DNA from: Isochrysis galbana
Lineage: Eukaryota > Haptophyta > Isochrysidales > Isochrysidaceae
Length of the DNA: 64,000 bases
Direction: 5' to 3'
NCBI GenBank assembly: GCA_018136815.1
Contig: CM030932.1
Coordinates: 4,874,407 to 4,938,406, forward strand
Shown here: one piece after another, positions 9,575 to 18,400 of the stretch
How positions within the stretch are numbered: position 1 is the stretch's first letter
Layout: each line of letters starts with the position of its first letter
Program-made: the position numbers and the translations under genes
Notes under the pieces: generated by a model
What the model was told of the DNA's origin: nothing
What the model saw: the letters and a program-made list of their open reading frames with translations, nothing else
Databases searched by the model: none

Positions 9575-10820
9575 TCACAGCAGGGTGACCTGCACCTTGA
9601 GCTTCCTCAGCTGTGAGAGCATTGGCTGGCTCTCCGCGCCAATCGGGTTGCACGAGAGGTTTACCGACGACAACCGAAAGCTCCGCGCGAGCTCGCACAA
9701 GCGCTGCACGCCCGCCGGTCCGATCCGGTTGCGGTCGAGGATGAGCGTATGGGTCCTCCGACACGCTCCTGCCTCAAGCACGCGACAGACCATGTCCAAG
9801 GCCTCGTCGTCGAGATCCGCATCGGACAGACGCACGGTGGAGCGGTTGGAGGATACACTGAAGGTACTCCACTCGATGCGCGAGAGGCATGGGAGCGCGG
9901 CTTTGGCGAGCGTGCGTAGGACATCGCCGTCTGCACAACTCAAGCGCAGCGAGCGCAGCGAGTAGTTGGGGTGCGCGAGGGAGGCGAGACGACTCGCGAT
10001 CCGTGGCAAGATCTTTGCGCTGTCGACCTCAAGGAGGTCGAGGTGCTTGACGCGGCGCAGGTGGTTGGCGGCAAAGTCGGGTCGCGCCCACCGGTTGGTG
10101 ACAATGTCCTTGCTCACAAGCAAGCATCAGGGCGGTCTGCCCCTCGAGGCTGCGCTTGTCGATGGCAGTCGCACACGCGGAATCCGCGACCAGCAGACCA
10201 ACACACTCCTCGTGCCCATGCAAGCACGCCAACATCAGTGCATTCATCCCGTCACTGTCGGCGGCGCAAGCATCCGCGCGCGCCTCCAGCAAGACCCCTA
10301 CGCACGAGCCATGTCCATGATCCGCCGCCAGGTGCAGGGGCGTCCAGCCCTCATGGTCGGCCGTGTCCACGCTCGCTCTCGACCGCAGGAGCGCCTCCAC
10401 GCACCCCTCGTCCCCATGCATGCACGTCAGCATCAGCGCATCCACGCCGTCAATGTCGGCGGCGCAAGGATCCGCGTGCGCCTCCAACAAGACGCCCACG
10501 CATGAGCCATGTCCATGTTCCACCGCATAGTGCAGGGGCGTCCACCCGTCCTCGTCGGCCGTGTGCACGCCCGCTCTCGCCCGCACGAGCGCCTTAACGC
10601 ACCCCTCGTTCCCATTGCACGCGGCCCGCGCCAGGGCCGTCAGACCGGTGGATGTGCAGTCGGTCAGCCGAGCGCCGGCGCGCACCAGTGTGTCGATGCA
10701 CAACACATGCCCAGAGTGGCTGCTGGTCTCGGAGGCGGCAATGATCAGGGCCGTCCAACCATGTGCCTCAGACGCGTGCGGCGAGTAGGGTTTGAGTTTG
10801 CAGAAACTCGATGATTAATC
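9575..10820 (-). pseudogene. Ankyrin-repeat plus leucine-rich-repeat protein, truncated and frameshifted
   Basis: From about 10817 down, one frame encodes at least six ankyrin repeats ('DGWTPLHYAVEHGHGSCVGV', 'EGWTPLHLAADHGHGSCVGV'). There is no ATG upstream before an in-frame TAA, so the 5' part is missing or lies in another exon. Near 10120 the ankyrin frame runs out and a different frame takes over as an LRR region ('LRRVKHLDLLEV', 'CRRTHTLILDRNRIGPAGVQ', 'SSVNLSCNPIGAES'), stopping at 9575-9577. A GTGAGC at the switch could be a splice donor, but no acceptor leads into the LRR frame, so a one-base indel is simpler. I call this a decayed ANK-LRR gene or gene fragment; a sequencing indel in a live gene is the alternative. 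Confidence 0.6.
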
Positions 10821-10899
10821 AAAGGGGGTTTCGAAACTGCCGATTAATAGTGATTAATATAGTTAACTGGTTAACTGGTTTAACTGATCCTAGCCTTGT

Positions 10900-11064
10900 A
10901 TTAAATTTAATATCATATTATACATCATACTGATAGATCTATAATATAATTAAAATGAGTTTTATTTTGACCTGTTACGGACCTATTGCGACCTGTTAAC
11001 ATGTCCTCTTAATAGGAAGAGGCCCCCAAAACCTGTTGACCTTGTACCTGTTGTCCCATCCGGG
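10900..11064. repeat. Fragment of the 8-bp-TSD MITE found intact at 63436
   Basis: The sequence from 'tacatcatactgata' to 'CCTGTTGTCCCATCCGGG' is nearly the same as 63665-63817, including 'gacctgttacggacctattg'. The right inverted-repeat end is present. The left end was not found, so this is a truncated copy. Confidence 0.65.
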
Positions 11065-11524
11065 CTTGGCGGGCACGACCTGCGTGTCTCCGAACGTGAA
11101 TGGCCTTGGAGGTCATCCGTGTGCACAAAAATTCCAAAAGTTGGCTCGAGATGAGCGCAAAGCAGCCGGTGTCCAATCGTGATTGACGACACGATTGCCC
11201 ACAGAAATCGATCGCAACCATCACGCCTGAAGCTTTCAGGCCGGTGCTTGTGCTTGGCTAGATTACATATTGAATCTACCAGTAGCCAAAAGAACGGGCG
11301 GTGTAGAGCTCGAAATTCGCCCTTCTGCCCAATTTTCGAGCCCTCCGTGCGGAGAAAAATTCTCCCTTTAGACGTCAAACAAAAAGCTATCAATTCCACA
11401 GTACTGTTCGGCCGCGCGCGTCGCGCCGTCGCAGAGCACGCTGCAGGCTAGCTTTAAATTATATTCTAGATTGCTACCAGCCCTATGATGCACGTGAAAA
11501 TCCGAGGAGCCGACGAAAACATAG

Positions 11525-11576
11525 AGAGAACACCTGCCGCCGATGCTCTGGTTGAGCATTGGCGGCAGGTGTTCTC
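11525..11576. other. Long near-perfect hairpin
   Basis: Two 23-base arms (11525-11547 and 11554-11576) pair with a single mismatch around a loop of six bases. The arms include CACCTGCCGCC and GGCGGCAGGTG. Nothing comparable occurs nearby, and no TSD or long TIR surrounds it. It could be a small-RNA precursor, the junction of an inverted duplication, or the core of a small folded-back transposon. Confidence 0.75.
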
Positions 11577-12205
11577 CCTGCCTCACAGCGTCGAAAGACG
11601 AGTCGGGAACCTGCCGTTTGGGGCGGCAAAGGCATTGTAGGTACGGGCTCGGTCGACCTGCGCCTGAGCGGGCGCGATCGGCAGCGCACCTGTCCCGCCA
11701 GCGGCCAACAAACTTTTGTCGACCAGCGAGCAGCGTCGAGCGCCATGGCATGCCATGGCGTCCTGGTGCTCCAGCTACTCGTCAGTCGCGAGCCAGAGCG
11801 AATCCTGCGGGGCTTGGGTCGGGACCGTCAAGGAGCATCCTCTGACGGCCGAATCGGCCGTGTGCGAGCCGTGTGTGGTGCGCATGTGCATGCGCGGACG
11901 TCATCGCTGGGGCACCAGGGTTAGAAATTTGCTTTATAGGCAATATGGGGCGTCGGACCCCTAATTTAATAGATGTCTAGGCACCTTTTAAGTGAAAGAA
12001 ACACATTTCTCAGTGGGAGCGACGTCCAGTTCGGAGTTCGGCTCGTGTGAGCCGCCAGAGCGTGTGCAAGGGGGGGGGGGTCCGACGGGACTTCGCACCG
12101 TCTTTTCGGACGAGGATTTTGAAAAGGCGGGGAGACCCTCCGAGCCGCTTTCGCCGGGGCTTTCCGCTCACGGTCAAAAATGTCGACCCCCCCCAATATT
12201 AGTAC

Positions 12206-12231
12206 TTAAAAAGCCCTGTTTGACCGCCCTA
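12206..12231 (+). repeat. Copy of the dispersed GCCCTGTTTGACCGCCCTA motif
   Basis: The best-preserved plus-strand copy, directly upstream of a LINE-like fragment ('ctcactccctttac', 12290-12304, shared with 37197-37211) and the composite leader element. Confidence 0.65.
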
Positions 12232-12310
12232 CCATCACCATCGTCATCGCACTCAGCACTCACGGCATGTACTGACGCCTTTACCCCAAACTCTCACTCC
12301 CTTTACCGGA

Positions 12311-12605
12311 CCTACTTTTATAAGTGGGGGTCAATGGGGGCCTCGCGCCCCCCTCTCTCCATCGCGGACACCCCCCCGGGGTGGGCCCGTACATTCAACC
12401 TCAGCCCCTGCCCTCTGGCAGGGGCTGGGCAATCATCATCCTGGCCCAGCCTGTCAGTGGGAGAGTGGGTCAGCAAGGCAGTGGCCTCCTGGCAAGCCAT
12501 CAGGCATGCCAGGAGGATGGGTGGTTCCTCCCCCACGGCAGGGGAGGAGTGGAGAGAGAGGGGGGCTCGTGCCCCCCCATGGGTCAACCAAGTTTAAACT
12601 TAGTT
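12311..12605. mobile_element. Composite element: a type-B leader facing a type-A leader
   Basis: Begins with the type-B palindrome CCTACTTTTATAAGTGG (12311), followed by its hairpin series (GGGGGCCTCGCGCCCCC; CACCCCCCCGGGGTG; CAGCCCCTGCC/GGCAGGGGCTG). It ends with the type-A palindrome (12586-12605, minus) preceded by the type-A hairpins. The two leaders meet near 12447, so this 295-bp unit has a structured leader at each end, in opposite orientations. No target duplication is evident. Confidence 0.65.
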
Positions 12606-13489
12606 GACACCCTTGGGGAAAGCCGCAAGGCTGGGCCCCCACACAGTGGCGCACCAACCCGCACCGTCATCCAACCATGACTCAAAAGGCCCGTCTCCCC
12701 CTCCCCAAACGCTAGGCCCAAAGTAGATAGAGAGAGGTACAGCACATGGGTCGACCCCCCGAAACCGAAACCAAACAAAAAGGAACGAGGAACGAGGGGG
12801 GGAGCGGTAAGGGAGAGAGGAAGGGACGAGGGCGATGGCAAACGGAAACCCGGCAATGGGGATAGTAGGTAATAGCGTAGCGGACATCTTCAAGAATATT
12901 TTTACTAGTACTAGTATTACTTAATACTTATTACCTCATACCTGAGCCGCAGCTGTATTATTTGTCATTTGCGCATTTGACTCCCGCGCCAAAGAGTCAA
13001 TTTTTCGCAAATGGCCACTACACGGCGGATAACGATGACGCCTTCATCAAGCTCCTACTAGCAGAAGAACATCGCCGAAACAACAACAATCACAAACAAG
13101 TGACAAGGACAAGGACAAGCAAGGGTTTGCACAGGCAAAAAATCGAGAAAGGGGAGCAAGAAAGAAGGGCAAGGTCAAGGACTAGAATGTTGTCATCACG
13201 CACCGTGGCATTGCTGTAATCATCTTGCACGAGGATGAAAGAGCAAGGAGGGTTTTCGAGGCACACAGGTCTAGTTTGGGTTTCATTGATATTTGGTGTT
13301 CGAATAACGATGTTACATTTTCATTTTGCATGTTATTGAAGCGTCATACTACAATGTCGCATACATGCGGCAAGCAGAGCTGGTCTACTCACCATCACAT
13401 TCAAATGTGAGGTTTCCGGATAGGCCTTTGAAGCTATTCGCACCTTAAACATCCCCCCAAATTGCGTGTGACTATCGGCATCGCCATCG
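12606..13489. other. Intergenic, no confident gene
   Basis: Contains short frames only. One from ATG 12962 (85 codons, Asn/Arg-rich: 'AEEHRRNNNNHKQVTRTRTS') has no recognisable domain. The region near 12890-12945 is ACTAGTA-repeat-rich and AT-rich. Confidence 0.35.
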
Positions 13490-14062
13490 TCAACGCAAGG
13501 AAATGAAATCAAACCCAAACATTTGTGATCCTGTGGGAGTGCTCGTGCTCTGCAGTGCTGCAGTTGGAGCGGCGCTATTTGTTGCAGTCATGCCTGCGCG
13601 TGCGCGTGGCTTAGCCTTCGGATTGGATCTCACGCTTTGCGCTCCAGCAGAGCTCGGCACATTGGCCACCACGCGAGCACTGAGCTTAGGCTGCAGCGGA
13701 AAGTGCGAAGAGCCGCTGCAATGGATGCAATGCACAAGGAGAGTTCGTCGTTTAGCCGGATTCTTTCGCTTTCGCTTGCACACATTGATACGTGAATTCA
13801 CGCCGGGAACGAGAATGGACCCGCAGTCACGGCATAGACGCTGCAGGAGACGTTGTGGGAGTTTCAAGTCTGCCGTCCGGGCAAGCCGCAACAGATGCAA
13901 CACGAGATGGCGCGAGAGCTCCGGCGCGGTATGGGCATGCTCGTGTGCGCTATGCAGGAGGAATTGCAAGCGTGCTGCCGATGCAAAGCGCGCTGCGGCG
14001 GCGGCATCGCTCGCACGAGACGCGGCGGCGGCCGACGCGGCGGCGGCCGATGCTGCAGACAT
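13490..14062 (-). CDS. RNase P Rpr2/Rpp21/SNM1-type subunit
   Basis: The frame from ATG 14062 (190 codons, stop 13490-13492) has an Ala-rich N-terminus, a helical segment 'APELSRHLVLHLLRLARTAD', then the zinc-ribbon signature 'CRDCGSILVPGVNSRINVCK' and, about 30 residues later, 'LLVHCIHC'. The paired CxxC motifs with 'LVPG' between them are the hallmark of the Rpr2/Rpp21 family, a protein subunit of RNase P/MRP that helps process tRNA precursors in the nucleus. The length fits the family (about 150-200). I chose ATG 14062 rather than the longer frame start (14194) because the Ala-rich N-terminus begins there. The C-terminal 60 residues are low-complexity. No intron is needed. Confidence 0.7.
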   Translation of the reverse strand: MSAASAAAASAAAASRASDAAAAARFASAARLQFLLHSAHEHAHTAPELSRHLVLHLLRLARTADLKLPQRLLQRLCRDCGSILVPGVNSRINVCKRKRKNPAKRRTLLVHCIHCSGSSHFPLQPKLSARVVANVPSSAGAQSVRSNPKAKPRARAGMTATNSAAPTAALQSTSTPTGSQMFGFDFISLR

Positions 14063-14194
14063 GTTCTTCCTCTGGTGGAGTACTCCGTAGCGAGCGAGCT
14101 TAGAACCTGCGGCCCGGACCTGAGACGAGGGACGCAAGGAGAAAGGATCTACTACGACGTATACCATGTGACAGGAGTCTTTCTTTATTCGCAA

Positions 14195-14747
14195 TGGAGT
14201 TTATAGGCCCAGGCCAATACTTGTACAACTTGTTCTGCAAGTTTGGGTGGCTGGCCCAGCTCGCCAGAAGTTAGGGCCCTCTCTACAAGTGGCTGCAAGA
14301 TTGGGGCCGTGGCGCGGCCCTCTCTGCAAGTAGCAAGTAGCCCATAAGGCGCCGGGCTCTCTACCTCTACCTCTACTAGTACTAGTATCAGTATAATCTC
14401 CTCTTTATTAATAGTTAATAGAGCTTACTACGGTTACGTGTTACGTGAACTCTCGAAAAAGAATCTCGAAGGGAATCGCCTTTCACATAAACAGGGCCTT
14501 TTATCACAGTAAATGGGGGCCCTCTTGCCCTGTTCCGCTCTGAGACAGGCTGCGGCGCGGCGCGACGCGAAGCGGCGCGCGATGTCGGGGCGAGGTAAGT
14601 TACAAGTAAGCGGTAAGCGGTAAGCCATGCCAGCCTCCTCTGCCCACTGACTGCCTACTGGCTGCTGGCCTACGTCTGCGTGTGAGCCCGTGGCCACGCA
14701 TCTCAATCCTCCCTCACTCATGTAGGCAAGCGTCATTGTCATTGTAC
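14195..14747. other. Intergenic flank left of the copia element
   Basis: Repetitive CTAGTA/ACTAGT stretches near 14370-14400 and no recognisable gene. The last five bases (14748-14752, GCGAC) are the target duplication of the element that follows. Confidence 0.4.
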
Positions 14748-14752
14748 GCGAC

Positions 14753-15371
14753 TATCGCGCTGGATGCCAGGAAGCAGCCAGGGCGGCAACAAAAAGCAGT
14801 AGGGTCATGACAGACAGTGAGAGAGACAGTGGTACAGGGGTGAGAGAGGTCAGAACCTGGGACACCTGGGGGCACTGGGGATCTCAAGATACCCCTGGGG
14901 CACGGTGATTCTACAACGATCACACACGCACAAACCCTTACATATACCCCACCACGGTTCTTTGGATAATACTCTGAGACAAACAGGAAGGCGTGCGAGG
15001 GAACAAAGAAGGAATCAAGGATTTAGGGAATTGGCGAGTATTGCCTTAGTATGAGCCGATGAAGCGTCGTGAGTGTTGATGAAGGTGAGATTCCTTAGGT
15101 GCACTAAGTCGATCTAGAGTGAGCTGAGATCCCCAAGATGAAGGCGAGGTCTAGAAGTCGATGTGCAAATGACTCGGGAACCCCAAGAACTCGATGTGCA
15201 TCGACTGCAGATGATAATGTAGAGAAGAGTCCAGAAGGTGGTGCACATGATGAAAGAGGCTGATGACTTGATGAAAAGGAATCTGGCAGACAAAGTTATC
15301 GGTAAAGCCGATTCTATTTCTATCGGTAAGGACCAATGGGTTGTGTTGGCAGATGACGGCACTCTGTGATA
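14753..15371 (-). repeat. 3' LTR of the copia element
   Basis: Nearly identical to 19808-20420 apart from a 6-bp insertion ('ctattt' region near 15316). It is preceded on the element strand by the purine tract at 15372-15380. Confidence 0.92.
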
Positions 15372-15477
15372 CCCCCCCATAAGGCGAGCACGGAGGGTGA
15401 GGCTTAGATACAGAGGATAAGGGTAGAAGAATGGAGAATGCCTTGCATGACAGTCGTAATACTCGGAGTGGTATATG

Positions 15478-18400
15478 TCACTGGAGCTTTTCGTCAGAGG
15501 CAGTCTTAGAGGCAGACGTTGTTCCTGCCGTAGCTTCTTCGGCGGAACTTGAATTTGAACTCGTCAGACTTTGTGCAATGATGGACGCGCAGTCGTTTAG
15601 AAGGGATAGGAGACGGCAGAAGGGAGCGGGCCCAAGGGGCTTGGTGAGGATGTCAGCAAGCATAAGGTTACCGGGGACATGTCGCATAGCGAGGGCGCGC
15701 TTTGCAACGAGATCGCGGAGGAAAGCGGCGGCGCGCATTATGTGCTTGGTCTTTTTGAAGGCAACGGGGTCGAGGGACATGTTGATGGCAGACTTGGAGT
15801 CGGAGCACAGAAGGGTAGGGCCATCCGGCGGGAGAGATAGGTCGACAAGCAAATCCCGGATGAAGAGGATGTCGCGGGCAGCAAGCATGGCACCGAAGTA
15901 TTCGGCCTCGGCGCTCGACAACGAGACGGAGCGTTGGGTCTTGGAGAACCAGTGGACAGGACAGCCGTACAGAAAGAAGATGGCGCCCGTACAAGAGAAG
16001 CGAGATTCCCAATTTGAGTCGACATGGACTAGAAAGGGCAGCGAGGGATCCGGGCGAAAGAGCAGAGCGCAGGTGGAGGAGTCACGCACGTAGCAAAGGA
16101 CGCGGACGGCAGCGGCGAAGTGCGTAGGACCAGGGTTGGTCATGAAGCGTGAGAGCTGCGAGGCTGCATATGCGAGATCTGGCCTAGACATGTTGGCAAG
16201 CCAGAGGAGGCCCCCAACGATGGCCATATAGGTGTCGCGCTTGGAGGCCATGGAGTCAAAAGCAACAGAGCCAGGCGTGGGTGAATCAGATGGATCGAGG
16301 TGGAGGGCGCCGAGAGGGGATTTGAAGGTGCGTGTGGTAGTGCTAGATAGGAAAGCATCATGCCGTTGAAGGAGATCTGAGACGTAAAGACTCTGAGATA
16401 AGGTGAGGATCCGACGCGGACGGTCACGAGCCACGGCAACATTGAGGATCCACGAGAGTTCGCCCTTGTCTTCAATGGGGAACCTATCGCCGAGATCGTG
16501 AACAAAACGAGCGCGGAGGCCGGAGTCATTGTCGACGATGAGGGCGTCGTCCACGTACACCAGCACCCAAAGCAAAGACGAGCCGCTGATGAAGATGTAG
16601 AGACAGACATCGATAGTAGAGCGCGTGAAGCCCCACTTCAGGAGGAAGGAGGTGAGAAGCTCGGCCCATTCGCGCCCAGCTTGACGGAGGCCATAGATAG
16701 AGCGCAATAATTTGCACACGAGACGAACCCCGCGACAGTCACGAGGCGGGAGGCCAGGTGGCATGCGCATGAAGAGGGGCTGTGGAAGAGTGGCTTGCAG
16801 ATAAGCTTGGCGGACGTCGATGGAGGACAAGTTGTAGTCACGAGCGGCAGCGATGGCAAGCACGAGACGGATGGTAACCGTTTTGACCACGGTAGAGAAG
16901 ATGCGGTCGAAATCGACTCCGTATCGTTGAGTATTGCCGTCGGCGACGAGGCGGGCCTTGAATTTCTCGATGGAGCCGTCGGTCTTGCGTTTGACGGCGA
17001 AGACAAAATGGCAATGCATAAGATTGGCGCCCTCGGGCATGGCGTCCTCGGGAACGCACTCCCAAGTGCGAAGTGCCATGAGGCCGCCGAGCTCCTTGTT
17101 GATGGCCACGCGCCAATAGTCGGCATGGGTGGACTGAAGCGCTTGACGGTACGTCTTGGGGACCGTCACATCCCCCATGTCGGCAACAACGGTGACGGCT
17201 TGGGCGAAGGGTGAAAGGTCGCGACCGGCGTGAGCAAAAGGTGGACAGCTGTCGCCGGTAGTGAGCAGGTCGGAGGTAAAAGCAAAACATAAAGGGTCAG
17301 ATCGAGAATCGAACCCTGCCGCTGCAGCTCCAAGAGCAAACACAGCTGCAGCCTGAGCCATAGAGGTATTGTGCATTGCAGGTGCATGAGCAGAAGTAGT
17401 ATTCATACCATGACGTTGGTGCTCGAGCTCAAGGAGGCGTGGGGAGCGACGAATTGCAGATGGTGCTGCAGTAGGTGCAGGTACAGGAGTTGGAACGGGG
17501 GCAGGGGAGGGGGCAGGTGCAAATGCAGCTGGATCGTCGTCATTCTCAAGCCAGTTGGGTCTAGGCTCATCCTTGAGGCCTGGGAACTGGTCCTCCCATA
17601 CGCGGATCTTGGCTGCAACAATGACACGTTTGGAGTCGAGTAAGTAGACAACATGGCCAGGGCTCTCCTCAGAAGGCCCCATGTAGAGGCCATACCAACC
17701 TCTGTCGGCGAAGTGGCGATCGCCAACACGTCGCAGCACGGGGGCAACGACGGCACAAAGGCAACCAAAAGCATAGAGACAACGGATGTCAGGGGGATGC
17801 CCAGTGAGGAGTTGATAAGGCGACAAGTTCCGGCGAGAAGGTCGTGGAAGCCTGTAGGTGATCCAAACCGCTGTCTGCATGGCAAAGGGATGAAAGGACG
17901 GAGGCAGACCAGCAGCAGCAAGAAGGACGCGGGCTGTACCAAAGGTGACGCCCCACATACGTTCCACATGTGAGTTTTGTTGCGGCGTGTATTCCGATGA
18001 GTAGCTTGCACGGATACGACGGTGAGCAAGGAAGTCTCGGAAGTGATAGGAGCCCACGCCATCGTTTGCATGGCCATGAAAGACAGATACACGCAAGGAT
18101 GCTGGGAGGGCTTGGAGAAGTAGGCCATACAGTCGGGCATTGAGAGTGTCATAGGACCGTTGCTTCTCCCCATCCTCATCCGGGCGGGTAACATCATCTT
18201 CAAGAAGGTGGATGGCATCTGTGAGTTTCCATGCAATATAGCCGGAGAAGAGGATGGCCCACTCCATGTATTCAGACCTCTCGCCGGAGAAGGTGGGCAA
18301 AGTGGAAGCCTCTGAAGTTGCCGGCGCACAAACAAAGGTGGGTAGGTGGGATAGAAGTAAGAGAAGCACCATGAAGGAGGGCCGAAGCGCCGAGGACCGA

